In this document: one piece after another, positions 26,633-36,281 of the stretch
How positions within the stretch are numbered: position 1 is the first letter of the stretch
Layout: each line of letters starts with the position of its first letter
NCBI RefSeq assembly: GCF_024347215.1
Contig: NZ_AP025282.1
Location: 4,216,001 to 4,280,000, forward strand
Reading direction: 5' to 3'
DNA length: 64,000 bases
Origin: Aliamphritea ceti
Lineage (GTDB): Bacteria; Pseudomonadota; Gammaproteobacteria; Pseudomonadales; Balneatricaceae
The notes under the pieces: model-generated
The model's database searches: none
What the model was told of the DNA's origin: nothing
Seen by the model: only the letters and a program-made list of their open reading frames with translations
Made by a program: the position numbers and the translations under genes

Positions 26633-27538
26633 AGGATCTCCGTTTCTATTAACAAACGTAGATCACTATTCAAGCGCTCGTAACACAAAATGGGTACATT
26701 AGACTATTAACACAGCTCAATCCAAAACACATACAAGTGTTTGAATTAGAAATATTTACTTAATAAACTAAGCAGATTTTTTTACGATGAAATTCACTTC
26801 TGCGCTTATTAAAAGGTAGGGTCGTATTCTGTAGATTGTAAGTGCCAGCTTTCACAAAAACGCCGCTCAAATCTGGCTAGCTTAAAGAATTCAGAGCAGC
26901 GTCTTTCCGCTTAATTGATGGCATTGAGATCAATAGTGCAAATGGTTATTTACTGGATCAGTTTCTGACCGTTCATACGAATAAAAGAACAGATAGATGT
27001 GGTGGCAAACGTGCCAACCGATTAAACCTGCATAAAGAAATAATTGTATTGCCCGCCATGCGGTTGAGACGGGTTCATCGTCGTTGTTCACTTTTCTCAG
27101 TGATAAGGGAACGGCTTTTAATACAAGTGGCTAAAAAAGAGGCCTAATTCCGCTATACACTCTAATATATCAGCAACTTATATTTATATTATGTTTACAC
27201 AACGGAGCATATTACTGACGCACCAGCTTTAACGGAGAGTTGTCACTTTCTGAATTATCAAAAGGAATCTCTAATATTCCTATCATCAAAAATAGTGGAA
27301 TTAATGACTATTAGTTCCTAATTATATTGGCCAAAAAATGCAGCGGAAATATTTCCCGTTACCTCTATTACCCCTGTTATTCCCGCTCAGCTTTGTGCCA
27401 AAGTCAGATATTAAAAGGGCACTACCAGCGCCCTTAAATTCAGGGGTAATACTTACTGGTTTTATTCCGATTTGTCGGGCACTTAGTTAACTGCAGCTTT
27501 AATCAGATCTTAACCGGCGATCCGGGGGAGCTCTCTAA
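26633..27538. other. Long intergenic region, no confident gene
   Basis: About 900 nt, AT-rich near the operon start at 26632, whose promoter must lie here. One plus-strand frame stays open without an ATG near its start from about 26880 to a TAA at about 27147. It reads a basic peptide (GGKRANRLNLHKE..) that I do not recognise; it may be a decayed gene. Nothing else seen except the hairpin at 27411. Confidence 0.4.
27411..27436 (-). terminator. Probable terminator of the 27539-27946 gene
   Basis: On the minus strand AAGGGC-gctggtagt-GCCCTT is followed by TTTTAA. The stem is short and the T-run weak, about 100 nt after the stop. Confidence 0.45.
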
Positions 27539-27946
27539 TCAGAGAATCTTTGTACCTGTCTCTTCGACTCCTGCTTTACCTCCTAGCTGACGTTCAATTT
27601 CTTCCTCTATCATCTTTTCAATCTTCATCCGCTCTTCATAAGGCAAGCCCTGCAGGGACTCTTCGGTCAGCCCCATTTCATCAAGCATCTGATAACGGAT
27701 TAATTCTGCCGGGCTCATAGCGAGCAAACGCATTAACTCATCCCGCGGATTAGCGGCATTCGTCTCTTCGGTATTCTCGACTTGATGAGTTGCAGCAGGC
27801 GCCTCTTCCTGTTTGCTTTTACCGGTTTCTGCAAGTTTGGTTACTTGCTCAGTAAGTAAATCCGCAAAGGTAGATGAAGTTGCAGCTTTATTATTACTGG
27901 CAGAGCCCGAAGCTATGGACTGGGTAACTGAATCGATCCTGATCAT
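27539..27946 (-). CDS. Small acidic coiled-coil protein of unknown function
   Basis: 135 residues. ATG 27944-27946 is preceded by AGGAG at six bases, a strong site; the open frame runs ten codons further upstream without one. No signal peptide. The N-terminal half is low-complexity and Ser/Ala/Thr-rich. The C-terminal half is helical with RYQMLDEMGLTEESLQGLPYEER and IEKMIEEEIERQLGG, a pattern of short 'LGLTEE-LPPEER' helices found in many proteobacterial hypothetical proteins. It is probably soluble. It stands alone, and no function is proposed. Confidence 0.8.
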   Translation of the reverse strand: MIRIDSVTQSIASGSASNNKAATSSTFADLLTEQVTKLAETGKSKQEEAPAATHQVENTEETNAANPRDELMRLLAMSPAELIRYQMLDEMGLTEESLQGLPYEERMKIEKMIEEEIERQLGGKAGVEETGTKIL

Positions 27947-28298
27947 GTCGCTCTCCTGATATTTTATATTGATCAATCAGAGGCAAGTTCCAGGCCAAAT
28001 CCACAAGCCCATATAATCAGTATTTCATCTGTAGAAGCGGCAACAACAAGCCGATAACAAGATAACGGCATGCAAAGAACTGCAGCCCCTGCCCTTATGT
28101 CACATGTAACTGAGCAAACAAACATTTTACGATAAGCCAGGGTCATAACCTAAGCTCTCCCTAAAGAGTTACACCCGTCATCAGATGCACTCCCCTATTC
28201 AATGCTTAGCCAGATATGTCCGCGGCTTGAAGTCATTCGGTGAGCTGCGCGGCGGTTCTTCGTTGTACTCCGTCATTCAGCGTCAGCTTGTCGTGCAA

Positions 28299-28385
28299 AG
28301 TAAAAATCCGTTTAATTTATAAGGCCACTCTCATTATTCAAATGAGACTAAGAGACTGAATGCTGCTTCAGCCTTAAGTTTTTAG
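28299..28385 (+). repeat. tRNA-Leu/terminator-derived repeat, copy E
   Basis: AGTAAAAATCCG (28299-28310) and GGCCACT (28323-28329) match the anticodon-side and 3'-end flanks of degenerate copy C (ACTAAAAATCCG ... GGCCACT) with the tRNA body deleted between. The following GACTAAGAGACTGAATGCTG, CTTCAGCCTTAAGTTTTT matches the terminator flank of copy D at roughly three of four positions over 40 nt. It is thus a dispersed fifth member of the 3.4-13.2 kb family. Confidence 0.55.
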
Positions 28386-28408
28386 CCGCAGCAAATACTC
28401 GCTGCGGC
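28385..28408. other. Strong 8-bp hairpin downstream of gamma-carbonic anhydrase
   Basis: GCCGCAGC (28385-28392) and GCTGCGGC (28401-28408) form a perfect GC-rich stem with an 8-nt loop, 14 nt past the gamma-carbonic anhydrase stop. It lacks a T-run on the minus strand, so it may be a processing or Rho-assisted end rather than an intrinsic terminator. The remaining 27947-28298 sequence holds nothing I recognise. Confidence 0.5.
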
Positions 28409-28421
28409 TCAGCCGGGACCA

Positions 28422-28982
28422 TTACAGTTCGTTAGCGAGCTTTTTATAGCCCTCAACTAAAGCATGGTTTGCGGATACCACTGACTCAGAAAATGAAGAA
28501 TATTCTGGCGGGACTTTATCGATCAAATTCAAATCGAAGTCAGGCCCAATAGCAGTCATTGGCGGAACATGGAACGTATCCGGTAAATCCCGGCCATCAA
28601 TTACACAGTTGTGCCTGATCACACAGCCTTCACCGATCTCTGTACGGAAAACCACGCTGTTAAAACCAATGAAGACATCATCCCCAACACTACAAGGTCC
28701 GTGAACAATGGAACGATGTGCAATAGAAGTCCGGGCTCCCACGGTCACTGCAGCCCCAGCTTTGGAATGTATAACTACTCCGTCCTGAATATTAGAGCCT
28801 TGTTTGATTAAAATAGGCTCCATATTACCCGACTCATCGACTTCATCTGCGCGAATAACCGCATAAGGCCCAACAAAGACATTATCTTCAATAACCACTC
28901 GTCCGCAGATGATGGCAGTTGGGTCAATGAAAGCATTTTCCGATACTTCCGGATAGTAACCGGCAGGACATTTTCTAAGCAT
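28422..28982 (-). CDS. Gamma-class carbonic anhydrase family protein (zinc-starvation type)
   Basis: 186 residues of left-handed beta-helix hexapeptide repeats (IDPTAIICGRVVIEDNVFVG, then GSNIQDGVVIHS, SIAHRSIVHG). The three metal His candidates (VVIHS, IAHR, IVHG) are at the expected spacing. It starts MLRKCPAGYYPEV, as in the gamma-CA that sits with folE2 and the second dihydroorotase in the Pseudomonas Zur regulon. Gamma-CAs can use Fe or Co instead of Zn, so it may replace zinc beta-CA when zinc is scarce. AGGAGAAATT precedes the ATG. It is third after pyrC2 and thrS2 on the same strand, behind the Zur-type operator at 32912. Confidence 0.88.
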   Translation of the reverse strand: MLRKCPAGYYPEVSENAFIDPTAIICGRVVIEDNVFVGPYAVIRADEVDESGNMEPILIKQGSNIQDGVVIHSKAGAAVTVGARTSIAHRSIVHGPCSVGDDVFIGFNSVVFRTEIGEGCVIRHNCVIDGRDLPDTFHVPPMTAIGPDFDLNLIDKVPPEYSSFSESVVSANHALVEGYKKLANEL

Positions 28983-29034
28983 AATTTCTCCTGATTATGA
29001 ATGCTGTTTAACTCAATACTTCTTTGCCTGTTAG

Positions 29035-29068
29035 GGTTATGCCGCACGTTTTAATAATGCGGATAACC
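29035..29068. other. Hairpin between thrS2 and gamma-carbonic anhydrase genes
   Basis: GGTTAT(G)CCGCA pairs with TGCGGATAACC across an 11-nt loop, 11 bp with one bulge. No T-run follows on the minus strand. It could stabilise or partly end the thrS2 transcript. A further GCGGCATAAC lies at about 29118. Confidence 0.45.
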
Positions 29069-29255
29069 TTAATAACTGAAATAACCGTTTTCGTTTTATC
29101 GCACCGAATAACCCATAGCGGCATAACAGTCGCAACCGAAACGGAAGCCTATGTGAGAACTTATATAACCCTAGTTCAGTGCGGTAAAACTTCATTATTT
29201 TTGAATAGATAAACCACAGGTACGCAGCTATCTGTCAGTCTGTGACTTATGTTAA

Positions 29256-31226
29256 TTATTCACAGCTAACAGGTGCGGTTTCATTTAGTCGGGGTGACTT
29301 ATCTGGAGGCGTAGCTGCCTGATTTAGATACGCGATCACTGCGTCCAGAGAAAAATCCCCCAGACTGTCACCGTTCAAATGACGTAAGCTGACCATTCCG
29401 GTCTCGGCCTCTCTAGCGCCCACGATTGCCATGAAAGGCGTTTTTCTGAGCGTGTACTGGCGGATCTTATGGCCAATTTTTTCCTTACTACAGTCAGCTT
29501 CCACGCGGAAACCTGCCTGCCTGAATGATTGGCAGAGACTTTGCGCGTAATCATTAGATTTATCAGATATGGCAAGTACCGCCACCTGAACCGGTGACAG
29601 CCAGACAGGCAGTTTGCCGGCGTAGTTTTCAATCAGAATCCCTGTAAAGCGCTCCAGCGAACCAAACAAAGCCCGATGTAACATTACCGGTACCTGGCGT
29701 TCGCCCTGCTCATCCACGTACTCAAGATCAAATCGTTTCGGTAAATTCATGTCTACCTGTAAAGTACCGCACTGCCATTCACGGCCAATAGAATCACTCA
29801 GCGTAAATTCCAGTTTCGGACCATAAAAGGCACCTTCACCTTCATTCAGCTGATAGGCCAGTGACTCACTTTGCAGTGAAGAGATCAAAGCCGCTTCCAG
29901 CACATCCCATGTAGCATCGTCACCAATACGATTATCAGGCCGTGTGGATAATTTGACCTTCACGTTATCAAAACCAAAGTCCCGATAAATTAACAGCACC
30001 AGCTTAATAACCCTGACACATTCCTCCTGCATCTGAGCTAAGGTGCAGTAAATATGCGCATCATCCTGTGTGAAGTGACGTACCCTGAGTAAACCATGTA
30101 AAGAACCGGACGGCTCATAGCGGTGTACCTTGCCAAATTCAGCCATACGTATTGGCAAGTCACGGTAACTTTTCAGCCCATGGCCATACATCAGTACGCT
30201 GCCAGGACAACTCATAGGCTTAAGCGCCAGAGTTCGGCCATCCGGCGTATCTTGTGTGTACATTTGGTCACGATAGTTTTGCCAGTGTCCTGACGTTTCC
30301 CACAGGCTTCGGTCCATCAGGTCAGGTGTGTTTACTTCTTCGTAACCTTCGCTCTGCTGCTGACGGCGCATATATTCAATAAGCTGCTGAAACAGTGTCC
30401 ATCCTTTAGCGTGCCAGAACACAGCTCCCGGGGCTTCATCAGCAAAATGGAACAGATCTAATGCCTTACCTAAACGCCGATGGTCACGCTTCTCAGCTTC
30501 TTCCAGCATCGTCAGATGCGCGCGTAACTCTTTTTTGCTTGACCAGGCAGTCCCATAAATCCTCTGCAACTGTTCCTTATCTGAATCCCCTCGCCAGTAT
30601 GCACCTGATGTTTTAGTCAATTTAAAATGTGGAAGAAAGCGCGTATTGGGAACATGTGGCCCCCGACACATGTCGATATATTCCTGATGGTAGTAAAGCG
30701 CCATTGAAGCAACGTCGGGCATATCTTCGACTAACTGAACTTTGTAATCTTCCTGACGGTTTTTAAATACTTCAATCACCTCATCCCGGGGTAAAACCTG
30801 CTTCTCAACAGTGTAATTAGCAGCGATCAGAGCCCGCATTCGTGTTTCAATGGTTTCCAGATCTGCCGTCGTAAAAGGTCGCTCTGACCATATGTCATAG
30901 TAAAAACCATGTTCAATAACAGGTCCTATAACCATTTTGACGTCTGGAAATAATTGTTTAACTGCCTGGCCCAGCAAGTGTGCGCATGAATGACGAATAA
31001 TCGCCCGCCCTTCGCTTTCATTTGGGGTAATAATACGCACCCGTGCATCTGTAGTTATCGGATCACAGCTATCAAAAAGCTGGCCATTCACCTCTCCTGC
31101 CAAAGTATTTTTAGCCAGCCCTGCGCCGATGCTTTCAGCAATATCCATAACGGTCACGGGTCCGTTAAACGTACGAACTGATTCATCAGGAAGTGTTATA
31201 GAAATTAAGGCATTATCGTTTTTCAT
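29256..31226 (-). CDS. thrS2: Threonyl-tRNA synthetase, probable second zinc-starvation copy
   Basis: 656 residues with TGS (1-65), editing domain (HSCAH 79-83; DMCRGPH, Cys187), class II catalytic core and C-terminal anticodon domain. Zinc ligands Cys340 (LKPMSCPGS), His391 (DDAHIYC) and His517 (VMLHRALF) are all present, so it is not a zinc-free enzyme. It charges tRNA-Thr. It lacks the usual infC-rpmI-rplT neighbours; instead it lies between a second dihydroorotase and a gamma-CA, a set known as Zur-controlled in other bacteria. A spare ThrRS would maintain charging when zinc is short. The paralogue status is inferred, since the main copy would be outside the window. Confidence 0.9.
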   Translation of the reverse strand: MKNDNALISITLPDESVRTFNGPVTVMDIAESIGAGLAKNTLAGEVNGQLFDSCDPITTDARVRIITPNESEGRAIIRHSCAHLLGQAVKQLFPDVKMVIGPVIEHGFYYDIWSERPFTTADLETIETRMRALIAANYTVEKQVLPRDEVIEVFKNRQEDYKVQLVEDMPDVASMALYYHQEYIDMCRGPHVPNTRFLPHFKLTKTSGAYWRGDSDKEQLQRIYGTAWSSKKELRAHLTMLEEAEKRDHRRLGKALDLFHFADEAPGAVFWHAKGWTLFQQLIEYMRRQQQSEGYEEVNTPDLMDRSLWETSGHWQNYRDQMYTQDTPDGRTLALKPMSCPGSVLMYGHGLKSYRDLPIRMAEFGKVHRYEPSGSLHGLLRVRHFTQDDAHIYCTLAQMQEECVRVIKLVLLIYRDFGFDNVKVKLSTRPDNRIGDDATWDVLEAALISSLQSESLAYQLNEGEGAFYGPKLEFTLSDSIGREWQCGTLQVDMNLPKRFDLEYVDEQGERQVPVMLHRALFGSLERFTGILIENYAGKLPVWLSPVQVAVLAISDKSNDYAQSLCQSFRQAGFRVEADCSKEKIGHKIRQYTLRKTPFMAIVGAREAETGMVSLRHLNGDSLGDFSLDAVIAYLNQAATPPDKSPRLNETAPVSCE

Positions 31227-31391
31227 TATCTGATCTTATTAATTATGTACGTGAATAAATGAGGCTGGCACAGCAACAGTTTTACTCTGCACAGCATCAA
31301 ATTTGGCACCGTTTTTCAGTTAATGCTTCTTCTGAAACAGGCGGGCAGTTGCAGGCAACTATGCGGCTTAAAACATGGCAACACTGGTGAG

Positions 31392-32726
31392 TTAACTCAG
31401 GAAATGCAGTGGTTTTGCAACTGATGGCAGCGCCGATACCTGTTGGCCGTCATACACCTGTTGGCCATTCACCCAGGTTGCACAGATTTGGGCAGAGAAC
31501 TCGATACCATCGAATGGCGTCCACCCGCAGTGATACAAGGCACGTTGATGCGACGCAGCTGTCACCTTATTCGGATCAACCAATACGAGATCTGCGTAAT
31601 AGCCCTCACGAATAAACCCGCGTTCTGAAACCCGATAACGAATAGCCGGGTTATGCGCTACTTTTTCAACCACCTGCTGAATCGTTAAGCGCTTTTGGCG
31701 TACATGTTCGAGTAAGCTTAATAAGGCATCCTGAACCAGAGGCAGACCTGCAGGCGACTGCAGATAAGATGTTTGTTTTTCAGCTAATGTATGAGGCGCA
31801 TGATCTGTCGCGATAATATCGATCTGATTGCTACTTAAAGCCTGAAACAGTGCGCTGCGATCCTGCGGAGACTTAATTGCCGGATTACACTTAATCAGAT
31901 TGCCTAACTGCTCATAGTCTCTATCCGAAAACCATAAATGATGTGCACAAACTTCCGCGGTAATATTCTTTCTATGCAGAGGACCCGGCTCAAAAAGGCT
32001 TAGTTCTTTTTCCGTGGTTATATGCAGCACATGCAGTTGGCTGGCATACTTTTTTGCCAGCTCAACAGCATAAGAAGATGATGTATAACAGGCTTCTGCA
32101 TCCCGAATAATGGGATGGTCATGAATTGTAATATCACGCCCGGACTGCTGATACTTTTTCAAGTTCTCAGCAATAACCGGCCCACTTTCACAATGGGTTG
32201 CAATCAATACAGGACTTTCCCGAAAGATGGCTTCCAGTGCGGTTGGATTTTCAACCAAAAGGTTACCCGTAGAAGCGCCCATAAAAACCTTCACACCGCA
32301 TGAACGGCTAGGGTCCAGTGCTTTGATCTCATCGAGATTATGTTCGGTAGCTCCTAAGTAAAACGCATAATTGGCGACTGAATTCTGGTTGGCTATCGCA
32401 CGTTTTTCCTCAATGGCTTCAACCGTTGTAGTGGAAGGGTTTACATTCGGCATTTCCATGTAACTGGTAATACCGCCGGCAACCGCCGCACGAGTCTCAG
32501 TAGCAATACAGCCTTTGTGTGTTAATCCAGGCTCGCGGAAATGTACCTGATCATCAATCATTCCGGGTAACAGCCAGCAACCTTTCGCATCGATAACAGT
32601 GTCGGTCTGCTGTGCCGGAATATCATCAGCAATGTACTCAATCCGCTGATTCTTTATTCGAATATCAGCTTCACGCACTTCACCCTCGTTGACGATGACT
32701 GCATTTTTTATCAGTGTCGTAGCCAT
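31392..32726 (-). CDS. pyrQ: Dihydroorotase-like amidohydrolase, zinc-starvation paralogue (PyrC2/PyrQ type)
   Basis: 444 residues, an amidohydrolase-fold dihydroorotase catalysing carbamoyl-aspartate to dihydroorotate (pyrimidine synthesis, cytoplasm). The first metal motif reads DDQVHFREPG: the usual HxH is QxH (Gln60, His62). Bridging Lys146 (GVKVFMG), His178 (THCES), His235 (LHITTE) and Asp308 (ATDHAPH) remain. Loss of one ligand is compatible with reduced metal demand. It is first gene behind the Zur-type operator at 32912, with thrS2 165 nt and gamma-CA further downstream on the same strand. Pseudomonas PyrQ has the same context. Confidence 0.87.
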   Translation of the reverse strand: MATTLIKNAVIVNEGEVREADIRIKNQRIEYIADDIPAQQTDTVIDAKGCWLLPGMIDDQVHFREPGLTHKGCIATETRAAVAGGITSYMEMPNVNPSTTTVEAIEEKRAIANQNSVANYAFYLGATEHNLDEIKALDPSRSCGVKVFMGASTGNLLVENPTALEAIFRESPVLIATHCESGPVIAENLKKYQQSGRDITIHDHPIIRDAEACYTSSSYAVELAKKYASQLHVLHITTEKELSLFEPGPLHRKNITAEVCAHHLWFSDRDYEQLGNLIKCNPAIKSPQDRSALFQALSSNQIDIIATDHAPHTLAEKQTSYLQSPAGLPLVQDALLSLLEHVRQKRLTIQQVVEKVAHNPAIRYRVSERGFIREGYYADLVLVDPNKVTAASHQRALYHCGWTPFDGIEFSAQICATWVNGQQVYDGQQVSALPSVAKPLHFLS

Positions 32727-32911
32727 GAACTAACTTCCCACCCCAGCAATTCTTTGTATTTCATAGCTATGATTTATTGTCAGATAAAGGCCGTCTTACC
32801 GGGAATTATTTCTAATGAATAAAACACCTGGCGATACATCCAACTTTTATCTTCCCGTTGTCATTCTGTTTCTTTAAGTAGATTCATTTTGAAGAAACCA
32901 GAATACTGCAT

Positions 32912-32932
32912 TTATGCTATATTATAACATAA
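32912..32932. promoter_or_regulatory. Zur-type operator upstream of pyrC2-thrS2-gammaCA
   Basis: A 21-bp near-perfect palindrome: left half TTATGCTATA, central T, right half TATAACATAA; only one position breaks symmetry. It closely matches the gammaproteobacterial Zur pattern (ATGTTATA-n-TATAACAT). On the minus strand a TATAAT hexamer (32921-32926) lies inside it, so bound Zur would cover the -10 element. It is about 190 nt before the pyrC2 start. The rest of 32727-33082 shows no gene. Confidence 0.85.
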
Positions 32933-33082
32933 CAATATCAAGCTATTTCCATTCAAACATAACTCAGCATTGAGTCCTATCTGAAAAAGAAGGAAAGTTT
33001 AAGGTGAACACAGAAGAAGCGACTGTCAGACTGACAGCAGGCACGAAATACTCAGAAATTATCTTCGTCAGGAATGACGTAT

Positions 33083-33988
33083 TTAAGCGTTATATTCACA
33101 AACATCCGGCCGTTTCTTCCACTCAGAAGGCGGTACTCCGGCACCACGTCTGAAAGCCGAAGCAAATTTAGCCGGATTAGCATAACCAACAGCCAGTGCT
33201 GTTTCTGTCACCGATACATTAGCGTTAAGCAACACCTTGGCCCGCTCCATTCGTCGGGTAGTCAGGTAACGATAAGGAGTACAGCCTTTTTCCCGCTTGA
33301 AAAGCCGGGTAAAGGTAATAGGTTCCATATCCACAGATGCTGCCAGTTCATTCACATGCAGGTCTTCATCCAGACGTTCATCGATTAGATTTAATACACT
33401 GACTAACGGATCATTATGCAGATTACTTAGCGCCGATTCCCGACTATGGGCTTTAGATAATGTAAGTAAACGGTGTATCACTAACGATAAACCGTGATAA
33501 AAAAAGCTGGAAAATGATCCGTTCACATCGGCATCGTGTAATAAAGAATGCATCACTGAGGCCACCAGTTCGTCGTCAAACAACTGTCCCTGTACTGACT
33601 TCAGGTCATGCATTTGCAGCTTATATCCTTCATAAGCCGGTACTTCATTAATATCAAAAGCAATTGTGATCGAATGCATTTTTGGCGTGTACCCAACAGC
33701 TGCACGGCCAGGCAAAATCAATCCGACACGTCCAGGCTTCCAGACATCGTTCAAGCTGCATTGATCATTTTTGCGTAAGGTTGCCCCGCCACCAGCGGTA
33801 CACAAACACAATACGGTATAAGCCAGTTCCAGCCCCTTCTCTTCAGAATGATCAATCTCAGCACGGTTAACTTTTGCATGCGCAACAACAGTCGAGCCAG
33901 AAGTGCTAGAAATAATAATATCTTTTTCTGAACAAAATGCTTTCAGCCTGTTTACGTAAAGTTCCCGATGGTAAAACCAGCTATCCAT
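33083..33988 (-). CDS. AraC-family regulator of the siderophore locus
   Basis: About 301 residues from ATG 33986-33988 (MDSWFYHREL); the frame is open to 34075, but that longer start would run into the putative promoter/Fur site. The C-terminal ~100 residues carry two helix-turn-helices: LHVNELAASVDMEPITFTRLFK and VSVTETALAVGYANPAKFASAF. The N-terminal region is an effector domain resembling PchR-like siderophore sensors. It is divergent from the TonB receptor gene. Such regulators bind the ferric siderophore and activate its receptor; the particular siderophore is unknown. Confidence 0.88.
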   Translation of the reverse strand: MDSWFYHRELYVNRLKAFCSEKDIIISSTSGSTVVAHAKVNRAEIDHSEEKGLELAYTVLCLCTAGGGATLRKNDQCSLNDVWKPGRVGLILPGRAAVGYTPKMHSITIAFDINEVPAYEGYKLQMHDLKSVQGQLFDDELVASVMHSLLHDADVNGSFSSFFYHGLSLVIHRLLTLSKAHSRESALSNLHNDPLVSVLNLIDERLDEDLHVNELAASVDMEPITFTRLFKREKGCTPYRYLTTRRMERAKVLLNANVSVTETALAVGYANPAKFASAFRRGAGVPPSEWKKRPDVCEYNA

Positions 33989-34060
33989 ATCTCTGCAATG
34001 CCATGTCTGTTTTGGATTGGTTGCTGACCACTTTGGAGTGGTTATTATCGCAACGCAAAA

Positions 34061-34079
34061 TACAATCATTCTCATAAAC
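34061..34079. promoter_or_regulatory. Possible Fur box before the TonB receptor
   Basis: TACAATCATTCTCATAAAC matches the 19-bp Fur consensus at about 12 positions, 64-82 nt upstream of the receptor start and in the divergent region shared with the AraC gene. Iron control fits the gene content; the match is moderate. Confidence 0.4.
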
Positions 34080-34142
34080 TTTCAACTGACAACTGAAAGA
34101 CTCTTATCCACATCACTCCATAAAGACAGCAGAGTTCAGTAA

Positions 34143-36164
34143 ATGAAGTATAAATTTTCAGATGTTGGCGCCCCCACGCTGGCAGTCGCATTGCTCACGT
34201 CCTTCAACACCCAGGCACAGTCAGATGAAACAGATGTCGGTTCACAGAACACTGTCATCATTACGGGAGAACACGTTGACCGAAGCCTGAACGACACTGC
34301 TTCCAGTGTGATTGCGCTGGATAAAGGTAAACTGGAAAGCTCCCCCGGCCTGCTAAATTCTGATGACCTGCTGGATAACATTCCCAATATTGTTTCAATC
34401 GAACCGGGTAATGAAGCGCCATCAGTGCGGGGACTCGACGGCACAGGACCAGCATCCGGCGCCAACGCATTTCTAGCCGGCACACGCCCACGGCTGAATT
34501 ATCAGATTGATGGCCGTACACTAGGATTCAATGAAGCTATTTTTCAGACAAATTCTCTCTGGGATGTAGAATAGGTAGAAGTGTTTCGCGGCCCGCAAAG
34601 TACCCAACAAGGCCGTAACTCTATTGCCGGGGCTATCATTATTAAAACTGCAGATCCAACATTCGATTGGCAGGGCAAAGTTCGTTCCATCGTTGGAAGT
34701 CAGAATACTAAGGTCAATTCTTTTGCTGTTTCAGGCCCTCTTGTTGAGGATGTTCTGGCCTTCCGCCTGGCAGCTGATAAGCAGTCCAGTAATACAGCGG
34801 TAAACTTTACATCTTACGCGCAGGAACAGAATCCTGATCTTTATAAAAATGAGACCGTAAGAGGTAAATTACTCTTCACCCCCAATGACGATGTACGCTC
34901 ATTGCTGACCTTTGGCCGCACCGATGGACAAGCACCACAGTCCGAACATGTCGTAGCGCCCTATTCTCAACGCACCGCAGAATTCCCCAATCAGCCTACC
35001 TTTCATTCCCGGAATACCTACGGCATTTTAGATACCCGCTGGAAGATTTCCGATAATGTCAGCACGGAGCTGAATATGTCGTATACGGATTTCCAAACCG
35101 TCCGACACGCCTTAGCCGGACAAGGGAACCTGACCATTAATGGTGATGAAACAGTCTTACAGCCAACTATCCGGCTGCAAAACGATGACCAGAGTATCTC
35201 CGGGTTTGCAGGGGCTTATATATTCAATACTGAGCAAAACGAAGTCATTGATATTTTTGGCGGCGGTGCATTCCAGGATCAAACCGATAGTCAGGCAGTA
35301 TTTGGTGAAGTTAACTTGCTATTAAGTGATGAGCACAGCCTGACCCTCGGCGCACGCTACGAAAAAGAGCAGCGGAAAAGATCAGGTAACGCCGGACCGG
35401 TAACATTAAACTTTGATGAAACTTACCGGGAGTTTTTACCTAAAGCGACGCTATTCTGGGATTTACATGATGACTGGACAGTCGGTTTTACCGCAGGTAA
35501 AGGCTATAACGGTGGCGGTGCAGGTATTACTTTAAGCCCGCCATTTTTAGCGTACACCTATAAACCGGAATATGTCTGGAATTATGAGGCCTTCTTACGC
35601 GGTTCAATGCTGGACGGACATTTAGATATCACCGCAAACATCTTCCATAACGACTTCAAAGACATGCAGCTGCCTTTCAATCTGGCCGCTGATTCGACGG
35701 TTATCCGCAACGCTGAAGAAGCAACCACATCAGGTATTGAAGCTGGTGCTCGCTATCATTTCTCACCAGGTAATGAAGTCTTTGCGAACTTAGGGCTGCT
35801 ACAAACCAAAATAAACAAATATTCAGATGCATCAATACAAGGCAAGGATCTGGCACGAGCTCCCGCTTTCAGCCTGGACGTCGGTTTTATCACCACTCCT
35901 CTGCCTGACTTCGAAATCAGCGCCAACCTGAAACATTCAGATGCCTATTATTCCGATGCTACTAACTCTCCCCGTGGCAAGGTTGATCCATACACAGTCG
36001 CTAATACAAAACTGGCGTATACGATCCAGAATAATCTCAAGATCCATCTAGCCGTCAACAATATTTTCGACAATGAAGATACAGTTTTAATCAACACCAG
36101 TCGGAGCAGCGCAACAATTCTGAATCCTCGTATGATCACCGCAGGTATCGAATACAACTTCTAA
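34143..36164 (+). pseudogene. TonB-dependent siderophore receptor with in-frame amber codon
   Basis: One frame of 673 codons interrupted only by TAG at 34572-34574 (codon 144), in SLWDVE*VEVFRGPQSTQQG, where receptors normally have a DVEQVEVFRGPQ-like plug motif. A CAG to TAG change explains it. The rest looks whole: a signal peptide to about residue 25, a TonB-box-like segment (NTVIITGEHVD), the plug with SVRGLDGTG and YQIDGR, a 22-strand-type barrel with LGARYEKEQR, and an aromatic C-terminus (TAGIEYNF). It would import a ferric siderophore across the outer membrane. As read, the product is truncated. Readthrough, suppression, strain-specific decay or a sequence error are all possible. Confidence 0.85.
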
Positions 36165-36281
36165 AATCTGGCAGTAACTACCATCAGGGTTTCCAGCACA
36201 TAACGGCAAATTAATCGCCTGGAAGCCCTGATAAGACACAACATACATTTCCGGAATCTTGCTAGCTATTAAGCGGTGAAA

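Noticed and set aside
29256..31226. Housekeeping thrS operon
   Set aside because: infC, rpmI and rplT do not follow, and the neighbours with the Zur operator point to a zinc-starvation paralogue.
34572..34574. Amber codon read as pyrrolysine or programmed readthrough
   Set aside because: No pyrrolysine genes or readthrough signals are visible; Gln to amber mutation or a read error is simpler.
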